Shown: positions 1-11,967 of the stretch, piece after piece
Numbering within the stretch: position 1 is the stretch's first letter
Layout of the letters: the number at the start of each line of letters is the position of its first letter
Assembly (NCBI GenBank): GCA_012295275.1
Contig: CM022674.1
Location: 12,779,364 to 12,843,363 of the forward strand
Direction of reading: 5' to 3'
DNA length: 64,000 nucleotides
From: Chrysomallon squamiferum
Taxonomy: Eukaryota; Mollusca; Gastropoda; Neomphalida; Peltospiridae
Made by a program: the position numbers and the translations under genes
Notes under the pieces: generated by a model
Seen by the model: only the letters and a program-made list of their open reading frames with translations
Told to the model about the DNA's origin: nothing
Database searches by the model: none

Positions 1-189
1 GATTACACTGGCCACTTTGTTCTGTGCAATACTTGATGTATGTAACAGATGTGTGATAGGAACAAAATCATATTCTACACTGAACAGAAATGCAAGTATG
101 TGGTTACCTTTGTTCTCCAGTGAGTTATGTTTAGTGGCAGCTTCTGAATCTGCACAGAAGGGAATCGGCTTTTTATAATGGTGGATGAG

Positions 190-440
190 CACTGAGTTTC
201 TAGAACAGTGAATCAGAATTGAGTTTCTAGAACATTGAATCAGAATTGAGTTTCTAGAACATTGAATCAGAATTGAGTTTCTAGAACAGTGAATCAGAAT
301 TGAGTTTCTAGACTAGTGAATCAGAATTGAGTTTCTAGACTAGTGAATCAGAATTGAGTTTCTAGACTAGTGAATCAGAATTGAGTTTCTAGACTATTGA
401 ATCAGAACTGAGTTTCTAGAACAGTGGAACAGAATTGGGT
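190..440. repeat. 27-bp tandem array (about 9 copies)
   Basis: Unit approximately TGAGTTTCTAGAACAGT followed by GAATCAGAAT. Each unit contains the palindrome TCTAGA or CTAGACTAG. Copies vary at AACAGT/AACATT/ACTAGT. Confidence 0.85.
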
Positions 441-519
441 TTCTTCTCTGAACTGAATATGAATTTGAGTAACAAAACTGGTGAATGTTTCATAAAAGAT
501 GAATGTCCATGGAACCCAG

Positions 520-732
520 GGTTCCATCCATCCATCCATCCATTCATTCCAATCCATTTATCCACCCCATCTTATGACACTCCATTGATCCATCCACCCA
601 TCCATCCATCCATCCATCCATTCCATCCATCCATCCATCCATCCATCCATCCATCCATCCATCCATCCATCCATCCATTTATTAATTAAACCTTTTTTGG
701 GACATTCTGCAGTTTACAACAAACGCGAGTGG

Positions 733-776
<44 letters not shown>

Positions 777-801
777 ACACACGCACACACGCACGCACAC
801 G
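520..801. repeat. (ATCC)n and (AC)n microsatellites
   Basis: ATCC repeats with ATTC interruptions run from about 520 to 680; AC repeats run from 736 to 801. Confidence 0.9.
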
Positions 802-3800
802 CAGGTTTAGTTTAACGAGGCAGTTTATTCCAATTTTCACCATGTTCAGCGATTGTGTTTAATTACACCAGTAGCCATATGGCAGGATTCAAGCCCAGTG
901 TAGCTGTTATTAACGCTGGAATGACAGTAATACAGTTGTGTAACCCGAAGTGCACTAAGGGAGAATGTTGAACAGGGCATATGGCTGTCTATTGGCTAAA
1001 AACACTATTTGTTACCATGCTGGCTGTAAAACATGAACATAAAATACTTTCAGCTTGACGGGTTTTTTTTTGTTAAAGGTAGATGATAAGGTTTTTTTTT
1101 GGAGTATGTAAAATTGGTGTAAGAAAAGTCTGGAGTGATAAATATTTGTAATGTGGAAAAAATATATCAAACTGTGTCCATAATTGATAGAAATGATACT
1201 GATGGAGCTATATAATTTCAGTATAAATAAAATAAAGAACAAAAATATATAAATAAAAAGTGAGGATAAAATAGATAAATAAATAGAATATAAACAAAGA
1301 GATAGATGAACAAATAAATAGAATCATGGGCAGAAAGTGAAATTCAACACACACATTTTTCTTTATTTTTACATAAATTAAAAACTTTTTCTAAATATTT
1401 CTGTTGTTTTTTAACCCACATGAATAATAGTTGTATTTGGTATATTTGGCTTATCTTTGAGTATATTTTCCAAATTTAAAAAAAAAAAAATTTAAAAGTT
1501 TAAAAAAAAAAATTTCTTTTAAATTGTAGAAAGAAAATTGCATATTTTAATTTTTTAAATATTTTAAAAGTAAATAAATAAATAAAAGGAAAAAATATAA
1601 AACAAATATATTATCTTTGGGGACTTTTTTTTGGTTTTTTTTGTGTTTTTTTTTTTGTTTCTAGATAACTTTTAAAAAGGATATAAATAAAAAATAAAAT
1701 ACAATAAATAAACAAAATATCTGTTTTACGCTGATGCACAGACTTATTAAGCTATGTTTACATAATAAAAATGTCTGTTTGTTTATCTTTATGAGATTTT
1801 ATATATTTTACTTCATATTTTCTCTCACTTTTCTGTTTAAACATTTTTTTCATTTACTACAATTTCTTTTCTTTTGTTGAGCATAACCATAAAATGCCAG
1901 ATGTGTTTTTTAATTTATTTTTCATACATTTGTAGATTTGTTTATTTCATTTTTATATGTTTTAATATTTACATTATCAGATACACACAAATTTGTGTAT
2001 TTAAAAAAAATAACCAGTTTTTATTTATTTTATTGATTTTTTTAGTGAAAAATTTTAATTTAAAAAAAAAAAAATTATATATATATCTCTTCACAAGAAT
2101 ATTTTATTGTAACATTTGTTTAATGCTTCGATACAAAACAAATCAGGCATTTTTAAAATTAATTAATTTTTCGGTGTTTTGTCTTTTAAAAAGCAAAGAA
2201 ACTCATGTTCATAAACAAGAACAAGAACATAGGATATTCTTTCAAAAACAAGCTAATGTATTCATTACACATACAGTGAGTTATTTACACAGCAAGTATT
2301 TAACATACTTTTTAAAAATGAGTTTGTTTACCCTCTTCACGATGAGCAAGAACAAGATGTAAACTTTTTAAAAAGTAAATTAATTTCTCCCTTGCAGCAG
2401 TTTATGTATTTGTACTCACCGCAAGACTTTGATATAATCTTCTTTTTTTTTTTTTGAAAAGAAAAGTTAATTTCTCCGTAACAACAAGTTGTGTATTCTC
2501 GGAAACACATAAACATTCATTTTCTTTTTACAGGATAAGAATTATCACATTAACATTATAGATAGAGACTGAGATACACGTTTGTACACGGCCATATGTT
2601 ACACAAACACAGAAGCACTTTTTTTTTTTACATAAAGACAGAAAATACTACTTTTACATGATCATGAGGTACTTTTACATAAACCTAGAAAATATTGGTT
2701 TTATATAAATATAATAGTACTTTTACATTAACCCGAAAAATACTGTTATTACACAAATATAGTAGTGCTTTTACATTAATCTAGAAAATACTATTTACAT
2801 AAATGTAAGAGTCCTTTTACCTAAATATAGCAATATGTAAACATAAACAAATATTTTTTACACAAACACAGCAGTACCTTTACATAAACAAAGAAGATAC
2901 TACTTTTACATACATATAGCAGCACCTTCACACGAACACACAAATTGTTGGTGTAAAACGCACGCTACATCATTGCTGTTTGATCTGTATTTTGAGATTG
3001 TATTTCTTTTTCATCTTTGCTGTGAAGTTCTTTGTAAAAACAGTGACTGACGTCAGGAGAACTCCTGTGTTTTCACACTCTCACCCTGTTCCTTCTTTCT
3101 GTCTGTCTGTCTGTCTGTCTCATTGTCTGACTGAGACAGAAGAAATTTACCTGTTAACTCAACTTGTCAGGTGTTGTTATCACCTGACTTACAAAGGTAT
3201 ACGAGGTAATCAAGGTATGAGAGAGAGCTGTGAGATGTACGTAAGAAAAGTGAAGTAAGAAATGTTTGTTATGTGAGAGAAAAGTCGAAAGATTCTTTTA
3301 TTTCACGGTTGTGTTTCAGAACATCAGTTGTTTGTCCTGTATCTGACTGCTGGATAGTTACAAATACAGAAATAATAGTGAAAAGTAAGTATTAAATACT
3401 GTAAAAATTTGACTGCTGGAAGTCATAAATAACAGAATAAATGTGAATTATTTTTCTTTCTTTGTTTACTGAATAGTTAAATACACAAAACTTCAGAGAG
3501 TTAAAAAATAAAAGTTTAAGTATTAGAATGGTTTATTTTTCTCTCATTGATCACTGAATAGTCAAATATACAAACTTCAGAAAAAAAAAAAAATGTTCAA
3601 TCACAGGAATTCACTGATTATTTTTATATCACTGACAACACAAAGTCAAAGGTTTGTTTAAAGAATTCACTAGAACGCTCAGATTATCTGTCACTGGATA
3701 CTGGATTTCAGACTTTTTTGTCGTTTCAACACCCAGTCTTGAGATTTTTGTATTTATTATTATTTTTTATTGTTACTGTTATTGTTATTGTTATTTTATT

Positions 3801-6800
3801 GTTATTGTTTTTATTTTATTGTTAATGACTGCTGTAAAAAAAATTGATTGATTTCTGTGTTGTCAGCTGGGGGATGTGGGACACTTGTTTAATGACATCA
3901 TCAGGACATAGATCAATTTTCTGTAAACAGTTTCATATAGCCTCAAGTCAAATTTATTTCACTAGATTATAATAATTTATCATCACAGGCTTTTTTTCTT
4001 TCAGTCTGGAACATTTGGTAAATGTGACGCAATTTTAATTACCAGTGTAATTTTTTATTGTTTAATTAACGATTTTTATATGACTGCTGAATGTCAAATA
4101 CTTTTTTAATGACATCACGAAAACATAATTATTAATTAAAATATTAAATTTTTTTTAAAATTTTTATAATTTTTTAAAATGACTGTTGGATGTAAAATAT
4201 TTTTTCAATAACACTACAAAAACATTATTTAGATATATATGTATATTTATTTATTTATTTATTTATTTTAAATTGTCTGTTGTTTAATGAAATTGTCTGT
4301 TAGATGCTGTGGAAATGTAGACATAAAATGTTCAAATACATTCTCTTGTTTAAACTCATTGATGGACATCTATCACACAATCTCAGAAGAGGTTTGCAGC
4401 CTTTGTTTCCATTATAAAAGGATTTTTACACTCAGTTTAAAAATCTTATAAAACAACCTTAAGTCACTGGATTGTTCTGGTAAGAGTGACTGATCCTTTG
4501 TACTAGCAAGCCCCAGGCAAGCAGTGTGACACTTAGATCTGTACACTAGTTTGATGGTTTATCAGTTTTCTAATTTGTGTAAACTTACACTGATCAAGAA
4601 AGGACAAAACTGAAGTAAAAGCTGGTATATTGTTTTACACACAGAGTTTCACTTGACAAACATTCGCCATCATGCGTATCTAGTTTTCACAGGACAGGAG
4701 TATATGTTAACATGCTGGGTATTGCTTGCTGATGGGATGTGCCTATAATGTGGATATGTATCACTATGAAAGTGTGGTAGAAGATGATGATATCCAGGTG
4801 TTGTAAACTGATGAACACATGATTCAATACACCACAGATTCTGTGTTAAACTCAGTGTAATGTAATGACAAAGGTGCAGACTGTAGGAACAGAAGAAATG
4901 AAAATTATGACTGTTGTTTGTTTGTTTGTTTGTTGTATGGTTGTTTTTTTAACAGATTCTAATATCTATATAAAATTCTAAAAATGGTTGGAATGAAAAA
5001 AAAACCCACAGTAACTGCCATAATTACTGAAAACCCAATAATCAGATGAAAGATGTACTAAATTGTTGCATGCCTTGTAATCAATTTGATGATTGTTTTG
5101 TTAATTTTTAATTAATTAATTTTCTCACTTTTTTCTTCTTTTTTTTTTTTTTTTTTAATACATTTATTGGTATATTTATTTTATTTTATTTAAAAAACAA
5201 AACAAAAAAAACAATGCACTAATGATCTAACAGGTAAATAAATTATTTAATTTCAAATGAATACATGATGAATAATTATGAAAATAAGAAATTTATAAAT
5301 ACAGGTTATTTAGAACAAAACCCCCAAAAAAGAAAGTATTTTGCATTTTTCATACATTAATTTTTTTCTTCTCAAGTTAGCTTAATTTTTCAAAACTGTA
5401 TATAACAAGTTTTAAAAAAAAGATTATCTATTACACACAAGATGGGTATTTAATCTAAATGATAATAAAGTATTTAAACTTATTAACAAAGAATTAATGG
5501 ATTTGGGTATTAATATTAATCACTGTCATTCTGCACGTGTAAATAATCCTATTTTTGTCTGGCTTTCACGAGGATTTATTTTTATTTAAATTTCGTAAAC
5601 CTTATGAATAACTAATAATGAAACGAATAAAGCAGTAATAAATTATTCAGTGAAATAATATCTGAACACAGAATATTTTAAATAATTATTTGTTACAGAA
5701 ATCTGTATTTGGCATTTCATTTTATACAAAGGGTTTCTTTAAGAATGTCAAAGAGATTACATACATGCAGTTAAGAGGATCATTATTTTTCAGAAAAGAA
5801 AATCTCTGAAATTCTGATAAGTTACTCTTTAGTGAAGCGCAGGCATTATGATGAAATGAGTCACAAGATGAACCCCTTTGAGTGCCCATTATTTACCAAT
5901 CCAACCAGTGCTCATCTGTTGGCTTACGAAAAGCCTGTGATATGTGATTTGATATGTTTAGCAAGATGCATATAAATTGTCTCATTGTGTTAAAATTGAC
6001 AGTAAATACGCAATATGGCATTGGAAAGAGTGGTTTTCCTATTATGTATATTACTCACAGTATATATTTCTTAATCACATCTGTAGTCTTGTCTTCATTG
6101 CTTTCTGTAATACTTGAACAAAAATCATTTGCAACCAAATAGCCATTAGTATTTTCACTTCAGGATAAATACAGTTTTCTTCCCAATTTTTTTTTTTTTT
6201 TTATGGCGTGTTGTATGTCTAACCTAATTCAAAGTTTACATTCAGTTGAATATACTCAGGATTTCGTCAGTCATAAAATATCATGATGATGATGTCTACG
6301 ATGAGGTTTCTGTTAATAAATCAGCATTCAGATACTGTCGATGTTGCTGCGATGATGTTCGTTAATTTAGTTAGTGGGTGATGGCTGGTCTGCTGGCAGT
6401 TGTAAGTACATAATGACAGATCCTGTGTGAAATATTACTGTTCAGTCTGTGACCACTGACAATAGTGGTGGTGGTGTTGTTTTCTTTTCACTCAGTGACA
6501 GTGTAGTTGTAGTTGTAATTGATGGTGTGGCAGGAGAAGCAGAGAAAGACCAGTGACACAGTAGTTGTAGTATAGTAGTAACTAGAGTAACTGATAATGT
6601 TGAAATAGTAGCAGGGTGAAGGTATTCTAGTTGTTGAAACCCCAGCTTTGATGGGTTTATATTATATAGCAGCATGATGGGTATTTTTGATAGTTTATGG
6701 CTATGATTTTTTTTACAGGATAGTGGTATTTTTATAGCATGGTGTCTATTATTGGTAACAAAGTGGGGTTTTTTGACAAAAAGGTGGATATTTTTAATAG

Positions 6801-7699
6801 TTTTATAACATGATTGAAGAAGCATGGCAAGTGTATTTTTCATAACATGGTGCCTGCCAATGGGTGTTTTGGAAAGCATAAAGGTTTTGTTTTTGATGTT
6901 GTGGGTACATTTCTTATAGTTCACTAGTTGTCAGGATTATGATAGGAGGGATTTTTAATTTTTTATAATTATTAATTTATATTAATAACAGTAATTGTCA
7001 GAATTATGGTAGATGTTTTATTTATTTGTTTGTTTATTTAATTTTTAAATTATTTATTTTATTACAAAAACAGTAATATAGCTGGTATTTCCTAACCAGC
7101 AATGGCCTTGCATTTGGAGACATTTGATTTTCTAAGTTTTAAATTTCTTTTTTTTTTTTTCCTTAGGGTTTTTTTTTTTTTCTCGTTTCTGTTAACAAAA
7201 AAATTTCAAAACAATATACTTGGCCTTTCTTATGATTTAATGGCTTCCAGTTGGTCTTTTCTTTTTTCACCCCTCTTTTTTTGTGTCATTTAAACTCCAA
7301 GTATTGTATAGTATTACACCTGCCAATAGTAAATTTGTTTTGGGTTTTTTAAATACCAAATAGTGGTAGGTTATTTATTTAATAATATCATAGTCGCACA
7401 TTTTTAAACAAGTCACTGTAATGAGATTTGTACTGTCTGTTTTGGGTATTATGTCTGTCGGTATACTTGCTTCTAATATATTTTTTGTTTGTTTGTATGT
7501 TGGTGTATTTTTTTCTAGTGGAATAGTGGTTTCTAGCTAGTTTTGTTGGTCATATAGATAATACAGTTGTTATTAGTTTTAGTTTTACTTGATTTTTTTT
7601 TTGTTTTTTTTGATTTTTTTTGAGAGGGTTTTTTTTTTTTTTTATTAGTTATTGTCATTGTTGTTGTTTTTTAATTTATTATTATTACAGTTTTTGTTC

Positions 7700-7718
7700 T
7701 TAATATTTATTACAGTTC

Positions 7719-7774
<56 letters not shown>

Positions 7775-7790
7775 GTCATTATTAATATTA
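7700..7790. repeat. (ATT)n microsatellite
   Basis: About 20 consecutive TTA/ATT units within a longer T-rich region. Confidence 0.85.
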
Positions 7791-8451
7791 TTTGTTTATA
7801 TTGTTGTTTTTTCTGTATTATATTAGTGCGACTAGTAAAATTAAGTGGTCAGTATTTTTGATATGTAACAGCATCATGCAGAATTAGGAGTCTTTTTGAT
7901 GGCATTAAGATCAATTGGATCTTTATAGCGTCTGCCAATCAACGGATGTTTAATGATATCGCTGTAATGTTAGATTTTGTTTGATCTTGTAGCAGCTGTT
8001 ACTAGAATATTGGATATTTTTCAATGTTGGCGTGGCTGCAGATCATGCAGCATCTACAAACACTGCAGTGACACTTTTGATTCAGTCATTTGCTGAAGTT
8101 GTGGTTGTGGTTGTGATGTTTGTTTGGGTTTGTCATTAGTTACCTCCTTCATCTGTTTTTGCTCCTTTTGTGCTTTATCGGTATTTTGATGACAAAACAT
8201 ATTTACAGAAATTATTATTGTTATTAGTTATCCATCTTGGGTGAGAGAAATGGAGAGAAGACAGAAAAAGCCAGTGGGTTGACAAGGAAAATGTGGTTTA
8301 ATGATTTTTTTTTTCTCTCTTTCTTGTCGTGTGTGATTAAGTTCACAACCTCCACCTCGTTTGAAGTCTGTGTGTGTAACGTGGTTAGCGATGCCGATGT
8401 TGTTCATTATGAGATGAAGGAAATTATGGATGTGGAAAAAAAAAAAAATTC

Positions 8452-9450
8452 TTTGCTGAGTCTTTGTTGATAGGCTGTTGTTGAGTTTCTGTTGATAGCA
8501 TTTTGTTGAGTTTCTGTTGATAGCATTTTGTTGAGTTTCTGCTCATAGCATTTTGTTGAGTTTCTGTTGATAGGCTGTTGTTGAGTTTCTGTTGATAGCA
8601 TTTTGTTTGTTGATAGTATTTTGTTGAGTTTCTGTTGATAGCATTTTGTTGAGTTTCTGTTGATAATATCTTGTTGAATTTCTGTTGATAGTATTTTGTT
8701 GAGTTTCTGCTGATAGCATTTTGTTGAGTTTCTGTTGATAGTATCTTGTTGAGTTTCTGCTGATAGCTTTTTGTTGAGTTTCTGTTGATAGCATTTTGTT
8801 GAGTTTCTGTTGATAGCATTTTGTTGAGTTTCTGTTGATAGGCTGTTGTTGAGTTTCTGTTGATAGCATTTTGTTGAGTTTCTGTTGATAGTATTTTGTT
8901 GAGTTTCTGTTGATAGCATTTTGTTGAGTTTCTGTTGATAATATCTTGTTGAATTTCTGTTGATAGCATTTTGTTGAGTTTCTGCTGATAGCATTTTGTT
9001 GAGTTTCTGTTGATAGTATCTTGTTGAGTTTCTGCTGATAGCTTTTTGTTGAGTTTCTGTTGATAGTATCTTGTTGAGTTTCTGCTGATAGCATTTTGTT
9101 GAGTTTCTGTTGATAGTATCTTGTTGAGTTTCTGCTGATAGCATTTTGTTGAGTTTCTGTTGATAGTATTTTGTTGAGTTTCTGTTGATAGCATTTTGTT
9201 GAGTTTCTGTTGATAGTATTTTGTTGAGTTTCTGTTGATAGCATTTTGTTGAGTTTCTGTTGATAGGCTGTTGTTGAGTTTCTGTTGATAATATCTTGTT
9301 GAGTTTCTGCTGATAGCATTTTGTTGAGTTTCTGTTGATAGCATTTTGTTGAGTTTCTGTTGATAGTATTTTGTTGAGTTTCTGTTGATAGCATTTTGTT
9401 GAGTTTCTGCTGATAGTATCTTGTTGAGTTTCTGCTGATAGCATTTTGTT
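8452..9450. repeat. 25-bp minisatellite, about 40 copies
   Basis: Unit TGTTGAGTTTCTGTTGATAG plus CATTT, with variants at three or four positions (GCATTTT, GTATTTT, GTATCTT, GGCTG). Because 25 is not divisible by three and the unit has no stop on the - strand, all three - frames are open across the array. These are repeat translations, not genes. Confidence 0.93.
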
Positions 9451-10373
9451 AAGATGTTGTGATTCTGTTTAGAAACTCTGTACTAAATGAATTCTTTTGA
9501 AAATTCGTTGTTAATTGGCTTATTTTGTAATTATAAGTGAATTTTGTTCCTTTTTTTTTATTATCTTATGAATTTTATTATCATATTTTCAAACTTAATT
9601 TAATTTAATGTTAGAAAACTCTGGGACACGGACTCAGTGCTTTGTTACGAATGAGAAATTTTTAAAATGAAGTTGTTATAAAAAATTGTTTACTGATAAA
9701 ACCAACCAATAGCATTTTTTAAATAATTTTTTTTAATTTATTTTTCAGTTATTGTGTATAGAATTAGGCAGGTGCTAGGCTATTTACCTCCTGTTGTTAA
9801 CATACAATGTACTCCATTAATTTTCACTTATGGTTTTTGAAACGGAAAAAATGGAAAAAATGTTGAAGTTTTGATGTTTATTAATAGTGACACATGAATC
9901 TGTGTGTGTTACACAAGGAAATATACAGATCTTGTGCAAATTCTCTAATTCTTGTTGTTCAATACCACATACTTGCTTTAAATGTTTTGGTAAATATTGA
10001 TATTCTGTATTAAATATCTCATTATTTCACTGACAATGGTCGAAATATATAGAACTTTTTTTTTCTTTCTTAAAAAATAATTGAAAAATCATCTATATAT
10101 ATATGTGTGTATGTATGTATGTATGTACATATGTATATATGTATGCATGTCTGTATTATGTTTGTATGTATGTATGTGTTAATGTATCTATCTAGTTTTA
10201 TGGTTTGGTTTTGTGGGATTTGTTCAGTTTTTTTTTTTTATTTTTTTTGCTTTTAAATATTTCACAGTTCTCTTTCTCTCTAAATCACACCTTTTTGCTT
10301 TCTCTCACTTTCTTTCTTTCCATTCTGCTCATTACTCTTCTCTTTTTCTTTCCTTTCTCCTCCTCCTCCCAAG

Positions 10374-10420
10374 ATTCAATGCAAATTACTGCTGATTTGA
10401 GCAGACAATTAGTTCAGGAG
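10374..10420 (+). CDS. Candidate microexon or alternative first coding exon upstream of atrophin exon 1
   Basis: A 60-base pyrimidine-rich tract ending CCCAAG is followed by 47 bases and a strong donor GAG|GTGAGC. An ATG at 10379 opens MQITADLSRQLVQE, ending in phase 0, which is the phase exon 1 needs. It does not resemble the expected SANT sequence, so it is either an alternative N-terminus or a chance combination of a T-rich tract and a GTGAGC. Confidence 0.2.
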
Positions 10421-10589
10421 GTGAGCGCAGACCTGTCCAGAATGATATCGAATCTAAACGCTGTGTTTAAAACAAATCACTGCCTGTGTGTTCTGTTTTG
10501 TGAGACTGAGGAGATAAAACATCATCTGAGGACCGACTGCTGCTGCTGGTCCTCCACGAAAATCAATCCTTGATAATGAGACTGAATGG

Positions 10590-10915
10590 GCAGTTTTCAT
10601 GTTCGCTTTCTTTCACTTTAAAAATAAAATAAAATAAGAATTTAAAGATTTCTTTTCTCGTTAACTTCTAATTCTTTATTACTGGAGTACTGGTTCTTGG
10701 TACTAAATGGGCAGCTTTATTTCATTTTAAAAAGAAAATAAAATAAGAATTTAAAGATTTCTTTTCTTGTTAACTTCTAATTCTTTATTACTGGAGTACT
10801 GGTTCTTGGTACTGAATGGGCAGCTTTATTTCATTTTAAAAAGAAAATAAAATAAGAATTTAAAGATTTCTTTTCTTGTTAACTTCTAATTCTTTATTAC
10901 TGGAGTACTGGTTCT
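10590..10915. repeat. 109-bp tandem repeat, about 3 copies
   Basis: ACTGGAGTACTGGTTCTTGG recurs at 10681, 10790 and 10899; the copies are nearly identical, implying recent duplication. Confidence 0.9.
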
Positions 10916-11214
10916 TGGTTAGATCTCTCTTTTTTTTGTTGTGGTTTAAGTATAACTGTTCTTATTTTAGAGTAATTTCACATGGAATTCATAACTAATA
11001 TCAATATCATGGTTATTACTGTTTACTTAATATACAAATATGATTTTTGTTAAATGCAAGGTATTTTTATTTTTATTATATTTATCATTTTTTTTTTTTT
11101 TAACCAACAGGGTAATTTAATATTATTCTAAAATATCTTATTTTAGGATAATTTTGAAAGATCACTATTTAGTGCAACATTTAATTGTGAGCTGAGTTAC
11201 TGTTATCATACCAG

Positions 11215-11831
11215 GTTATTTAGTAGGGTAGTGTTCTTATTTCAAGGTGATTCAGTGAAGTACTGTTACTATTTGAAGGTGTTTCAGTGAAGTACAATTG
11301 TTACTTCAAGGTGATTCAATGAAGTACTGTTCTGTGAAGGTGTTTCAGTGAAGTACAATTGTTACTTCAAGGCGATTCAGTGAAGTACTGTTACTATTTG
11401 AAGGTGTTTCAGTGAAGTACAATTGTTACTTCAAGATGATTCAATGAAGTACTATTATTCCAGTGTGTTTCTTTTTAAGGACTGGTGTTATATCAGAGCA
11501 ATTTATCATTGAGACTGTGTATCATATTTTCATTATTTAAGGGTGACACAATATCTGTTATTAATACTGTATAATGGGTGATATTTTATGATATTTTCAT
11601 CATTGATGGTGACATAATATCTCTTGTTAATCAGAGTGATTTGATATTGTATAATGCGTGACTTTACGTGATATTTTTGAGGTTTCAGGGTGACACAGGG
11701 TGACACAGAGTGATATATTGTTTAAGGGTGACTATATGATATTTTGATTTGCAGGGTGACACATCTGTTATATCAGTGATATATATATATTGTATAACGG
11801 GTGACTTTATTTGATATTTTTGATGTTGCAG
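11215..11831 (+). repeat. Degenerate array derived from the atrophin exon 1 acceptor
   Basis: 11240-11460 repeats GGTGATTCAGTGAAGTACT with TTACTATTT, closely like the exon start GGTGACTTAGTGGAGTACT with ACTATTT. From 11525 the motif AG|GGTGAC recurs at 11541, 11688, 11698, 11726 and 11754 before the true acceptor at 11831. Confidence 0.75.
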
Positions 11832-11967
11832 GGTGACTTAGTGGAGTACTACTATTTCTGGAAGAAGACGCCAGCAGCTGTTTCAAATCGGCCTCATCGC
11901 CGACATCGTCGCTCCGGACTCAAACGGCAGGCAGTTAGATCGTCAAACCAACCCATAGGTGACTACT
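11832..11967 (+). CDS. RERE: Atrophin exon 1 (end of SANT domain, basic linker)
   Basis: Encodes [16 protein letters not shown] followed by NRPHRRHRR, the closing helix of the atrophin SANT domain and its basic tail; known RERE has a closely similar FYYYWKKTPEAA and RAHRRHRR. It starts after GTTGCAG and ends at T|GTGAGT in phase 1, so the next exon completes a Leu codon to give the conserved LDxSSASE. The preceding SANT exon, which should end with a KET-like sequence in phase 0, is not in the window. The sequence immediately upstream is an array of degenerate copies of this acceptor (see findings). The following 4.9 kb intron is AT-rich and holds a GAT/AAT-rich stretch at 12300-12545, an A-rich stretch near 13440-13735 and an ATCC array; I see no exon in it. 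Confidence 0.93.

Larger units (their letters stand above)
1..11831 (+). other. Probable long intron of the atrophin gene (5' part of window)
   Basis: Apart from the candidate microexon, nothing here reads as conserved coding sequence on either strand; I looked specifically for SANT, ELM2 and BAH motifs. Contents: a 27-bp tandem array (190-440), ATCC and AC microsatellites, AT-rich low-complexity DNA (1000-3700, 4900-5700, 6950-7900), a 25-bp minisatellite (8452-9450), a 109-bp tandem repeat (10590-10915) and a splice-acceptor-like array (11215-11831). A TGACGTCA palindrome lies at 3048. Confidence 0.6.

Noticed and set aside
5800-5950. Open frame VKRRHYDEMSHKMNPFE near 5830 as a missing atrophin exon
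   Set aside because: No match to BAH, ELM2 or SANT, and no good flanking splice sites.
8407-9444. Three overlapping - strand ORFs of 283-345 codons
   Set aside because: They are translations of the 25-bp minisatellite in three registers; there is no non-repeat coding sequence.
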